DNA of 64,000 nt from Dethiosulfovibrio russensis (GTDB lineage Bacteria > Synergistota > Synergistia > Synergistales > Dethiosulfovibrionaceae): NCBI RefSeq assembly GCF_021568855.1, contig NZ_JAKGUG010000001.1, forward strand, positions 62,001 to 126,000, in the 5' to 3' direction. The notes under the pieces were generated by a model. It worked only from the letters and a program-made list of their open reading frames with translations, was not told the DNA's origin and made no database searches. This document shows, in pieces, positions 42,040 through 50,046 of this stretch; position 1 is the stretch's first letter, and each line of letters starts with the position of its first letter. Position numbers and translations under genes: made by a program.

Positions 42040-42231
42040 CCAAGGCCCCGCAAGGATCGTGATTATGGAGGAGGTAAGGGCATTACTCAAGACGTCGACG
42101 TCAGCCCTGGGGCAGTGATAACGGCACTGCTTAAAGCAGGTTCTGATCCAAAAGCAAGAGACGAGTGGGGAAGTTTACCTATTGACCTTGCTAAAGAAAA
42201 CGAGCACTTACGGGGCACAGACGTTGCATAG
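42040..42231 (+). pseudogene. Ankyrin-repeat protein remnant
   Basis: The frame opens after a stop at 42037 and ends with TAG at 42229-42231. The last 40 codons read VITALLKAGSDPKARDEWG and LPIDLAKENEHLRGTDVA, the last one and a half ankyrin repeats of a longer protein. No start is supported. A 12-bp inverted repeat (ACTTCTCGTGCC / GGCACGAGAAGT, 42235-42246 with 42261-42272) follows the stop. Confidence 0.55.
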
Positions 42232-42280
42232 TTCACTTCTCGTGCCGTCCCGAAGGGGAAGGCACGAGAAGTAAGCCTGA

Positions 42281-42571
42281 TATTTTAAGATTGTCCAGGA
42301 AGGCTACGAGGAGACCCTGAGCTACTTCCATTTTCCCTCGGAACATTGGAAGCGGCTCAGAACCAACAATTCGCTGGAACGACTGAACCGAGAGATCCGT
42401 CGAAGGACAAAGGTCGTAGGCAACTTCCCCGACGGGGAATCGGCCCTGATGCTGGTATCAGCCAGAGTCAGGCATGTAGCTTCCACCAAGTGGGGTAATA
42501 GAGCCTACATGAACATGGAGCATCTCAGAGAACAGATACTGGAGCAGCAAGATAACGCTGTCGTAAGCTGA
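42281..42571 (+). mobile_element. IS256-family transposase C-terminal remnant
   Basis: About 96 codons open from 42281 to TGA at 42569-42571. FPSEHWKRLRTNNSLERLNR (about codons 16-35) and REIRRRTKVVGNFPDGESALM are the C-terminal signature of IS256/mutator transposases, including the last catalytic glutamate region. The N-terminal 75% is absent, and the terminal inverted repeats were not recognised, so the element is dead. Confidence 0.8.
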
Positions 42572-42668
42572 CACAGAAAGCCTTAAAAACCGAACATGGC
42601 CCTATATGGGTCTGCTGACTCAAATATTAATGTGCGAAACATACTGGACAGTACCGCCCATCCCCGTC

Positions 42669-43391
42669 TCACACATCCAGTTTCACACCGTTTTCCTTGA
42701 GCCACTGCTTGCGCGATTCATACTGAGGCATGACGGCACGGAGGAGATTCCAGAAGCGGGTAGAGTGGGGCGTTTCGAGGAGATGACACAGCTCGTGGGC
42801 CACGATATAGTCCAGGACCGGCGAAGGGGCCATGACGCTTCTCCAGTTGAACAGGAGGGTCCCGTCAGGAGTGCAGGAGCCCCAACGTTTCTTCTGGTCC
42901 CGGATGCGCACCCCTGCCGGTGTAACGTTCAACCTGGGCGAGAAGTAGCGTACCCGCGCGGTGGTCTGCGTCGCGGCCTTTTCCCGGTACCAGGCGATCA
43001 GGCAGTCACGTAGGAGGGATGGATCGGCCGAACGGCTGCGGATGCGAAAGACGCCGTGGTCCAGCTTGACGGTGGGTTTCGCGAACGTTTCGTCGATCCC
43101 GATGTCGAGGCGATAGTTCCGTCCCAGGTAGAGCAGGGATTCGCCGCTGACCAGTTCCCGAGCGACGGGCTGGAAGCGGACGGCCTTCATGTCGTAGAGC
43201 TGGCGGGTGATCCACTCCGCCTTTTTGGACACCAGGGCGATCAGTTCCCCGTCGGAGCGGCCTTCCGGTGCGGTTACGATGACCCTGCCGGGAGCTTCGA
43301 CGGCGATCTCGACGGTTTTTCGACGTCCCGAATAGACGGGGTGGAACCGGATCACCGTGTCTCCATAGGGGAAGGAGAGAGTGCGGGCCAC
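42669..43391 (-). CDS. YgjP-like (DUF45/M48-type) metalloprotease next to type I restriction genes
   Basis: A 240-residue protein with a zinc-protease motif VAHELCHLLETPHSTRFW (about 196-213), preceded by RDQKKRWGSCTPDGTLLFNW. Both are hallmarks of the YgjP/WLM-like family. It lies 11 bases downstream of hsdR in the same orientation, a common arrangement of this family near type I restriction genes. Its substrate is unknown. Confidence 0.88.
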   Translation of the reverse strand: MARTLSFPYGDTVIRFHPVYSGRRKTVEIAVEAPGRVIVTAPEGRSDGELIALVSKKAEWITRQLYDMKAVRFQPVARELVSGESLLYLGRNYRLDIGIDETFAKPTVKLDHGVFRIRSRSADPSLLRDCLIAWYREKAATQTTARVRYFSPRLNVTPAGVRIRDQKKRWGSCTPDGTLLFNWRSVMAPSPVLDYIVAHELCHLLETPHSTRFWNLLRAVMPQYESRKQWLKENGVKLDV

Positions 43392-43402
43392 GACCGCTTC
43401 CC

Positions 43403-46400
43403 CTACTTCCGGAAATGCTTCCGGGCCAGGTCCAGTAGCTCGGCCGCCAGGGATTTGCGCTGTCCCAAGGGGAGAATCCGGTGGTAACGTATATTCATCA
43501 GATGAAGGAGCGCTCGCTCCACCAGTCCGACCTTGGTTGTGTTGCCCGTCCAGTCGATGACGGCATTTTTTTCGATAGTCCGCTGAGCCTCCAGCGTCAT
43601 TTCACGAGCTAGACCGTCACAGTCCACCGTCTCCATGTCTTCGGCACGGGACCCCGATGGCGATGCGACGCGCTGCCCCCGGTCCTGAGCCCTGACCGCT
43701 GCCTTTTCCAGCCGATCCCGGATGGCTGCGTAGAGGGCGTATTCGCGAACGTCGAAGCCGAGCTTTTCCGCCTCGGACTGTTCTCCGGAACGGATTTCCT
43801 CGTGCAGCTTTTCGAGCTGTTCCCTTCGGCGTTCCCATTCCCCTTCGGTCTGTTTCAGGATCTCCTTCAGCTTTTCCAGCAGGTTCGTGTAGTGAGTGGG
43901 GTTTTCGTCGAACCGGGCCGTGATGGCCCTGCGCGCCGCGTGCTCCATGGCCGACGCCACGGCTTTCTTCGAACCCAGCGCGTCGAGCTTGTCCTTGAAG
44001 TCGGTGTCGAAGAGGGTCACCGGATTGATCCACTGCCGAATGCCCTCGGACTCGATGTGATCGGAGATGAGCTTCTTCACCTTCTCGCCGCAGTCCGAGA
44101 TGTCCAGGCGCTTGTCCGCCTCGTAGCGGGCTTTGGCGGCGATGCGGACGTAGGCGAGCCATCGGAGGTCGTTGAGGTATTTGACGTCGATCTTCTGCGG
44201 CAGGATGCGTTCCACCGACGTGGCGAAGCGCTTGTAGGCCGTCTCGAACTCGGCGCGGCGGTTCTCCGGCTCCAGGCGCCCCACCAGGGCATCCAGATCG
44301 GTGGGATCGACTCCCTTGAAAAGGCTCATTCCGGCCCGGTGATAGGACTCCATCTGCGGGTAGAGTTCGGAGACGGAGGTCATGGGCGTGCCGATGTCGG
44401 CCGTGTCGAAGATGGCCAGCGCCTCCTGGAGACGGTCCGAGACGCCGAAGTAGTCCACGATGTAACCACACTTCTTCTTCGCGCCGCAGGTCCGGTTGAC
44501 GCGGGCGATAGCCTGGAGAAGATTGTGGTCTTTCAGAGGTCGGTCTAGGTACATGACCTGCTCCACGGGGGCGTCGAAGCCGGTGAGGAGCATGTCCTTG
44601 ACGATGAGGAAGCAGAGCGGGCTTTCGTCCAGAGGCTTGCGGAACCCGTCGATGAGGACGTCCTTCTCGGACTTGGTCGTGTGGTGGGCCCGCAGACGCG
44701 GCGGGTCGTTGTTCGTGCCCGAGAAGATGATCCGCGCCTCGACGTGATTCCCGATCTCGTCGCCTAGGACCTTCGTTTTCAGCCGGTCGAAGGCGTTCTT
44801 GTACTTCACGCATGCCTCGCGGGAGACGCAGACGATCTGGGCCTTGAAACCGTTGGGATAGATGGCCTCGCTGTAGTGGTGCAGGATGTCGGTCATGATG
44901 TCATCGATCCGCCCGTCAGCCTCGACGATGGAGAGCCGAGTGGCGTATCTGGCCTTGATGGCCTCTCTCTCGTCGTCGGAGCGGTCGGAAAACTCCCGGT
45001 CGAAGAGGTCCGACAGCGTGTCGTCGGTGATGTGGAGTTCGGGCTTGCGTCCCTCGTAGACGATCATGACGGTGGCGCCGTCCTCGACGGACTGCTGGAT
45101 GCTGTAGCGGTCGATGTAGTCGCCGAAGGTGCGCCGCGTGCTCTTGTCCTCCCGGTCGATGGGCGTGCCCGTGAAGCCGATGAAGGCCGCGTTGGGAAGG
45201 GCGTTGCGCATGTTCATGGCCAGATCCTTGTACTGGCTCCGGTGCGCCTCGTCGGCCAGGACGATGACGTTGCTCTTCGTCGTCAGTACCGGGAACTCTT
45301 TGACGTAGCGGAGCGACGTCTCCCCGTCGCCGAAGCGGGCCGTGATGGCCGTCTCGGCCTCCTCCTCGCCAGCGAACTTGTGGATGGTGGTGAGGATGAT
45401 CTGCAGCGACGCCTGGGTGAGCAGGGCCATAAGTTCCTTCACGGAACCGGCCTGGACCGGCGCGGTGATCTTCTCCAGCGTCCGGTTGAAGGTGCCCGTG
45501 ATCTGCCTGTCCAGATCGACGCGGTCCGTCACGACCACGATGGTGGCGTCGGACAACTCGGGCGTGCGACGGATCTTTCGCGACAGCAACACCATGGTGA
45601 GCGACTTGCCCGAGCCCTGGGTGTGCCATATGACGCCGCCCCGTGTCTCCCTCGTCTTGCCAGTCCTGAGACGTTCCAGAGCCTTGTTGACGGCCCGGTA
45701 CTGCTGGTACCGTGCGATCTTTTTGACCTTCCTGCCCGTCGCGGGATCGCCCTCGAAGAGGATGAAGTTCTCCATCAGGTCCAGCAGATTCGTCTTCGTC
45801 AGAGTGCCCAGAAGCATCAGGTTCTGGGCACAGTCGCCGTCGACGGAGTCGGCCGGGAAAGGATAAGGGTCCTTCCACTCCAGGTAGTTCTGGTAGCTGC
45901 TGCTCACCGTCCCCACGTAGGCGTGGTACTTGTTGAGGATGCCCGTGAAGAAGTTGGTGTAGAAGAGCCTCTGTGCGCCCTCGGGAGGCATGGCGCCCCG
46001 GTTGTCCATGTAGCGCTGGAGCTGCTGGAAGGCCTGCTGCTTGCCCACGTTCTCCGTGCCGGAGGTCTCCAGGAAGGGCGACTTGCACTCCAGGACGACG
46101 ACGGGGATGCCGTTGATGAAGATTACGATGTCGGGAATGATCGTCTCGTTGGGCCCCTGGACCTTGAACTGGCGGGTGACGAGGAATTCGTTGTTCGCCG
46201 GGTCGTTGAAGTCGATGTAACGGACGGTGCGGAAGATCTTCCGGCCCTCGGTCGTCTCCTCCAATGAGGTGGAGAGGCTGACGATGGCATCGTAGACTGC
46301 CTCGTTGATGGAAAGCAGGTCCGTGCCGAGCAGTTCGGCCTTTTCCAGGTGGAGGGCGGCCTTGTTGACGGTCGTCTCCGACATCCAGGGGTTAAGCCGC

Positions 46401-46576
46401 TTCAGGCTTTCCCGAAGGCGGCGCCCCAGGATCACGGAAGAAAGGGAATCACGCTCGTCCCTCTCGGGGACCAGTTCCGATCCGTGGATATAAGAATATC
46501 CATCGGGCAGCTCCCGCAGGAATTGGACGGCAGGAATCTCCACCAGCGTCTCTTCGTTGCCAAGGGAAACGGTCAT
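43403..46576 (-). CDS. hsdR: Type I restriction enzyme R subunit HsdR
   Basis: A 1057-residue restriction subunit that translocates and cuts unmethylated DNA. The N-terminal nuclease domain has PDIVIFINGIPVVVLECKSP. Walker A is GVIWHTQGSGKSLTMVLLS (about 302-320), the DEAH box is VLADEAHRSQYKDLAM, and FIGFTGTPIDREDKST is the following motif. LLTGFDAPVEQVMYLDRPLK and QAIARVNRTCGAKKKCGYIV are the helicase C-terminal motifs. No frame interruption is visible. It is richer in G+C than its surroundings (a sampled 60-base line at 44101 is 70%). Confidence 0.96.
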   Translation of the reverse strand: MTVSLGNEETLVEIPAVQFLRELPDGYSYIHGSELVPERDERDSLSSVILGRRLRESLKRLNPWMSETTVNKAALHLEKAELLGTDLLSINEAVYDAIVSLSTSLEETTEGRKIFRTVRYIDFNDPANNEFLVTRQFKVQGPNETIIPDIVIFINGIPVVVLECKSPFLETSGTENVGKQQAFQQLQRYMDNRGAMPPEGAQRLFYTNFFTGILNKYHAYVGTVSSSYQNYLEWKDPYPFPADSVDGDCAQNLMLLGTLTKTNLLDLMENFILFEGDPATGRKVKKIARYQQYRAVNKALERLRTGKTRETRGGVIWHTQGSGKSLTMVLLSRKIRRTPELSDATIVVVTDRVDLDRQITGTFNRTLEKITAPVQAGSVKELMALLTQASLQIILTTIHKFAGEEEAETAITARFGDGETSLRYVKEFPVLTTKSNVIVLADEAHRSQYKDLAMNMRNALPNAAFIGFTGTPIDREDKSTRRTFGDYIDRYSIQQSVEDGATVMIVYEGRKPELHITDDTLSDLFDREFSDRSDDEREAIKARYATRLSIVEADGRIDDIMTDILHHYSEAIYPNGFKAQIVCVSREACVKYKNAFDRLKTKVLGDEIGNHVEARIIFSGTNNDPPRLRAHHTTKSEKDVLIDGFRKPLDESPLCFLIVKDMLLTGFDAPVEQVMYLDRPLKDHNLLQAIARVNRTCGAKKKCGYIVDYFGVSDRLQEALAIFDTADIGTPMTSVSELYPQMESYHRAGMSLFKGVDPTDLDALVGRLEPENRRAEFETAYKRFATSVERILPQKIDVKYLNDLRWLAYVRIAAKARYEADKRLDISDCGEKVKKLISDHIESEGIRQWINPVTLFDTDFKDKLDALGSKKAVASAMEHAARRAITARFDENPTHYTNLLEKLKEILKQTEGEWERRREQLEKLHEEIRSGEQSEAEKLGFDVREYALYAAIRDRLEKAAVRAQDRGQRVASPSGSRAEDMETVDCDGLAREMTLEAQRTIEKNAVIDWTGNTTKVGLVERALLHLMNIRYHRILPLGQRKSLAAELLDLARKHFRK

Positions 46577-46602
46577 CCGGGTTACCTCACTTTCTGGAAA
46601 GA

Positions 46603-47868
46603 TCAGACCCTCACGCGGGTCTTGCCGGTCAGAAGCTGCTGCATCAGGCCCGACTTGAGCCGCGTCAGCGCTTCGAGCTTGGCGCGATATTCCCCGATAC
46701 GGTCGTCGATGGCCGTGAGGATATCGGCGATATCCCTCTGCTCGGAATAAGTTGGTAATGCCAAAAGGAATTCCTTGAGTTCAGTACTTCCAATTGCCAA
46801 AAACGTACTGCCCTGGCTCACCTTTGCAAGCCGGGATCTATGTTGCTGAAGGTAAAAGTAAATATACGATTGGGTTATGTCGCTTTCAATTTTGATCCCT
46901 GCGAGTCCTCGTCCAATGCATGAAATAGTGTCTGATATATTGATTGCCCCAACTGGTGCCCGAACCGAAATGAGGATACTGCCTTCAGGAACAATTTTTG
47001 ATGGAGAAGAACACCATACTCGAGTTGTTGGATACTTCTCACCAAAATCAGCGTTTCCTTGGTAAAAAGGCAAACCTTTTTGCTTGTCGTTATACGATTC
47101 AGACGCTGGAGATTGTCCCATGATAACTGAGGCTATATTTGTGAGCGTGCAGACTTCCCACTCCGCCGGGATGCGGCCGATCTCGGTGTCCTTGAACTTG
47201 GTGTGGCCGATGCCCTGGGTCAGGAGCCGCTGCATCATGCCCTTCTTCAGCGTTTCCGTCTGCTCGATCAGGTCCTCCGTCTCGCCGATGTGCTCGTCCA
47301 CCGTGGACAGGACCTCGGAGATCTTCTCCTGCTCGGGGAGGGGAGGGGCATATATCGTGACGTTCCTCACCTGCTCTAAACTCAACTGAGGATAGGCCTG
47401 TCCCGTACAGTCTTTGACCAATAGCTTCGTCTGGCCTGGTGCCAGCAAGGAGTAATAGGTAAATCGTGAATCATGCTTTGAGCTCGTCACTCTTATCCTC
47501 GCAATATGCTGATTGATGTTCGCTTCTTCAACGTATTCTGGGACAACGGCGACTTTTCCGATGTAACCGGTGATGGACATCAGGATGTCTCCGGCTTTGA
47601 CGACGGAACGTTTCATGCTCCTATGGGCCTCGGCAGAAATGAACTTGCACTGCCCGTAGGAAAAGCCGCTTGGTGTAATGCAGTCACTCTTCAGGAACAG
47701 GATCCCTTCATCCTGCCAGTCAAAACCGTAGGTGGTGGGAGTAGCCCCCTTGGTTATGAAATCAGAGATGTCTTTCAATTGGCAGGCTTCCCACTCCTCG
47801 GGGATCACACCGACCTCGGTGACCTTGTAGCCCTTTTCGACGGTCATGGTCCCGGGCTCAGAGCTCAT
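46603..47868 (-). CDS. hsdS: Type I restriction specificity subunit HsdS
   Basis: A 421-residue specificity subunit with two target-recognition domains and two conserved repeats. Each half begins with a matching element: GVIPEEWEACQLKDISDF and GRIPAEWEVCTLTNIASV. Each ends with a helical spacer: EVLSTVDEHIGETEDLIEQT...MMQRLLTQG and TAIDDRIGEYRAKLEALTR...LMQQLLTGK. The recognition parts are A+T rich (43% G+C in the line at 46861) within G+C rich surroundings, as expected for swapped domains. It overlaps hsdM by 11 bases; the ATG at 47847 is an alternative start. Confidence 0.95.
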   Translation of the reverse strand: MSSEPGTMTVEKGYKVTEVGVIPEEWEACQLKDISDFITKGATPTTYGFDWQDEGILFLKSDCITPSGFSYGQCKFISAEAHRSMKRSVVKAGDILMSITGYIGKVAVVPEYVEEANINQHIARIRVTSSKHDSRFTYYSLLAPGQTKLLVKDCTGQAYPQLSLEQVRNVTIYAPPLPEQEKISEVLSTVDEHIGETEDLIEQTETLKKGMMQRLLTQGIGHTKFKDTEIGRIPAEWEVCTLTNIASVIMGQSPASESYNDKQKGLPFYQGNADFGEKYPTTRVWCSSPSKIVPEGSILISVRAPVGAINISDTISCIGRGLAGIKIESDITQSYIYFYLQQHRSRLAKVSQGSTFLAIGSTELKEFLLALPTYSEQRDIADILTAIDDRIGEYRAKLEALTRLKSGLMQQLLTGKTRVRV

Positions 47869-49375
47869 CGAAACCCAGCTCCCTCAGGTAGCGGTTCAGT
47901 TTGGCCTCGGTCACTGCCGCCTTCCCCTTGATCTCCCAGATGTCGGCGATGACGGCGGGGATGTCGATTTTCTCCTCGGGCTCGGAGGTGTCCACGTAGC
48001 GGGAGATATTGAGGTTGCAGTCGTTTTTTCGGACCGTCTCCAGGTCCACGACGGAGGCGTAGCGCTCCACGTCCTCGAAGGCATCGAAGGTCTCGACGAT
48101 GCGGGCGATGTCCTCGTCGCGGAGCTTGTTCTTGTTGCCGTTTTTCACGTAGTCTTCGCTGGCGTCGATGAAGAGGATCTTGCCTTTGCGCTCGGCGGGC
48201 TTGGCCTTGTTGATGACCAGCAGGGCGGCAGGGATGGCGGCGCCGTAGAAGATATTGGAGGCCAGGCCGATGACGGCCTCGACCAGGTCGTCCCTGATGA
48301 AGCCTTCCCGGACTTTGCCCTCGGCGCCGCCCCGGAAGAGAACGCCGTGGGGGATGACCGTCACCATCCGTCCCCGGGCGTTGAGCGAGGCCACCATGTG
48401 GGAGACGAAGGCCAGGTCGCCGTAGCTCTTGGGAGGAATGCCGTAGACGAAGCGTCCGTAGGGGTCGTGGGCCGCTTCCTCCCGTCCCCAGTTCTTGAGG
48501 GAAAAGGGCGGATTGGCCAGCACCTTGTCGAAGGTCATGATCGTGCCGCCTTCGATGTGGCGTGGGTCGCGGATCGTGTCACCCTTGCGGATGTCGGCAC
48601 CCAGGGCGTTGTGGAAGATCATGTTCATCTTGCAGATGGCCCAGGTGGAGAGGTTGATCTCCTGCCCGAAGAGGGAGACGTTCTTCTCGTTGCCGTGCTC
48701 TTCGCGGATGTACTCGATGCTCTGGATCAGCATACCGCCGGAGCCGCAGGTGGGGTCGTAGATGCGGTCGCCCTCCTGAGGCTTGAGGATGCGGACCATG
48801 GTCTTGACCACTTCGGTGGGGGTGTAGAACTCTCCGCCCTTGGAGCCTCCCTGGTCGGCGAACTCCTTGATCAGGTACTGGTAGGCGTCGCCGAGCATGT
48901 CCTTGCTCTCCAGGTGGGCCCGGTCCAGGCTCAGTCCGTCGAATAGGACCAGGAGCTGAGAGAGCTTTCTGTCCGAGACGCGTTCCTTGTCGTTGTAGTT
49001 GGCCGTGGTCAGCACGCCCGAAAGCTCGCTGTTCCTGGGCGTGTCCTCGATGGCGCGGAAGGCCTTGTCCAGCGCCGGGCCGATGTCCAGAGTCAGGCCC
49101 CGGAGCGATTCCCAGCGCGCCCGCCCGGGCACGAAGAAAGAGCGGTACGTGTCGGGGTCCTCCAGAAGCTCTCCTATCTCTTCCTTGGGAAGCCCCTGGT
49201 CGCGGTACTCCTGCGCGAGGGCCGCCCGCTCCACGGAGAACTCGTCGTTCATCCGCTTCAAAAAGAGCAGACCGAAGATGTAGTCCTTGTACTCGGCGGC
49301 GTTGAGTTCGCCGCGCAGTATGTCCGCCGCATCCCAGAGCTTCGATTCCAGTTCGTTCAATGTCAGTTTAGCCAA
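47858..49375 (-). CDS. hsdM: Type I DNA methyltransferase subunit HsdM
   Basis: A 505-residue N6-adenine methylase. The N-terminal helical domain begins KLTLNELESKLWDAADILRG. The AdoMet motif is IYDPTCGSGGMLIQSIEYI (about 221-239), and the catalytic NPPF motif is VLANPPFSLKNWGREE (about 280-295). It is the first gene of the hsdM-hsdS-hsdR-ygjP transcription unit. A minus-strand TATAAT lies at 49438-49443. Confidence 0.96.
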   Translation of the reverse strand: MAKLTLNELESKLWDAADILRGELNAAEYKDYIFGLLFLKRMNDEFSVERAALAQEYRDQGLPKEEIGELLEDPDTYRSFFVPGRARWESLRGLTLDIGPALDKAFRAIEDTPRNSELSGVLTTANYNDKERVSDRKLSQLLVLFDGLSLDRAHLESKDMLGDAYQYLIKEFADQGGSKGGEFYTPTEVVKTMVRILKPQEGDRIYDPTCGSGGMLIQSIEYIREEHGNEKNVSLFGQEINLSTWAICKMNMIFHNALGADIRKGDTIRDPRHIEGGTIMTFDKVLANPPFSLKNWGREEAAHDPYGRFVYGIPPKSYGDLAFVSHMVASLNARGRMVTVIPHGVLFRGGAEGKVREGFIRDDLVEAVIGLASNIFYGAAIPAALLVINKAKPAERKGKILFIDASEDYVKNGNKNKLRDEDIARIVETFDAFEDVERYASVVDLETVRKNDCNLNISRYVDTSEPEEKIDIPAVIADIWEIKGKAAVTEAKLNRYLRELGFDEL

Positions 49376-49590
49376 GACGCACCTCGCAGAAAGGGGACTA
49401 TGCCCCGTGTGGTTTGGAATTTCAATTCTCCGTGCTCATTATACGAGGAATTCACTTTGAGGGTACCTTATGTCATGTGTCGTTTTGTAACACATCTTCA
49501 ATGGGTGTATTTTAACACTAGGAGTAATTTGGGTGTGCGGTATATTGCGGCTTGACTTTTCTATCACTGAGGCAAGAAGGGGGATTTGGG
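49376..49590 (-). promoter_or_regulatory. hsdM upstream region: -10 box and two related palindromes
   Basis: A minus-strand TATAAT (49438-49443) precedes hsdM by 63 bases. Beyond it are two related palindromes, ATGTGT-N9-ACACAT (49475-49495) and GTGT-N6-ACAC (49505-49518), with similar T-rich centres (CGTTTTGTA, ATTTTA). They could be operators controlling the restriction genes or the small gene to the right. Confidence 0.4.
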
Positions 49591-49824
49591 ATGGAGGAAG
49601 AATCCGCGGTCATGACCTTGGAAGAGAGGATCAAGGACGCCCCGAGACATCGGGCGCTGATGAACAAGTACAGGAACCACATGATCGGGAATTTCCAACA
49701 GAGCCCGCAGGGTGTCCGGTTCGATCCTGACAACCCGGCTCTGATACCTTTTCTTCGTGAGCCCCTTCAGCGGGTGGCCTCATGGGTCAATATTGAATCG
49801 GATAAGTCCTTGTGTTACCATTAG
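49591..49824 (+). CDS. Small unknown protein
   Basis: A 77-residue protein that I do not recognise. It is charged, without signal or membrane segments, and has MTLEERIKDAPRHRALMNKY near the start and PDNPALIPFLREPLQRVASW later. The ATG at 49591 has AAGGGGGA upstream, better than the in-frame TTG at 49552. It ends abruptly with KSLCYH and may be a truncated gene at the island edge. Confidence 0.45.
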   Translation: MEEESAVMTLEERIKDAPRHRALMNKYRNHMIGNFQQSPQGVRFDPDNPALIPFLREPLQRVASWVNIESDKSLCYH

Positions 49825-49913
49825 ACGTCTCTCTTTGAAGAGGCATATCTCTGGATAGAAGGAAGTGTCTGTTTGTTCAATCCCTTGGGGGACCTGAGGA
49901 CTGTGTCGCGGTC

Positions 49914-50037
49914 GCGATCGAAGCGGCCTCCGATCAGTCTGTTCTAAGTTTTTTCTGTGTAGCCGTTTCGATCGCCGGAGGCAAAGTGTTTTCTCTGGAA
50001 CATCCTCTTTGTCGGGGATGAGCGATCGAAAAAGGAG
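49914..50037 (+). promoter_or_regulatory. Leader with repeated complementary segments ahead of the acetyltransferase
   Basis: GCGATCGAA occurs at 49914-49922 and again at 50022-50030, directly before the AAGGAG ribosome site (50032-50037). Its complement TTTCGATCGC lies between them at 49966-49975. It can pair with either copy, and pairing with the second would abut the ribosome site. GCCTCCG (49926-49932) and CGGAGGC (49976-49982) add a further pairing. This could be an RNA switch or a set of protein-binding palindromes (core CGATCG). Confidence 0.35.
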
Positions 50038-50046
50038 TACGTCAAA

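Noticed and set aside
43617-46267. Long open frames overlapping hsdR on both strands
   Set aside because: They follow from the high G+C of hsdR, which lacks stops in other frames; their composition (Arg/Gly/Pro or Val/Leu/Asp runs) is not protein-like.
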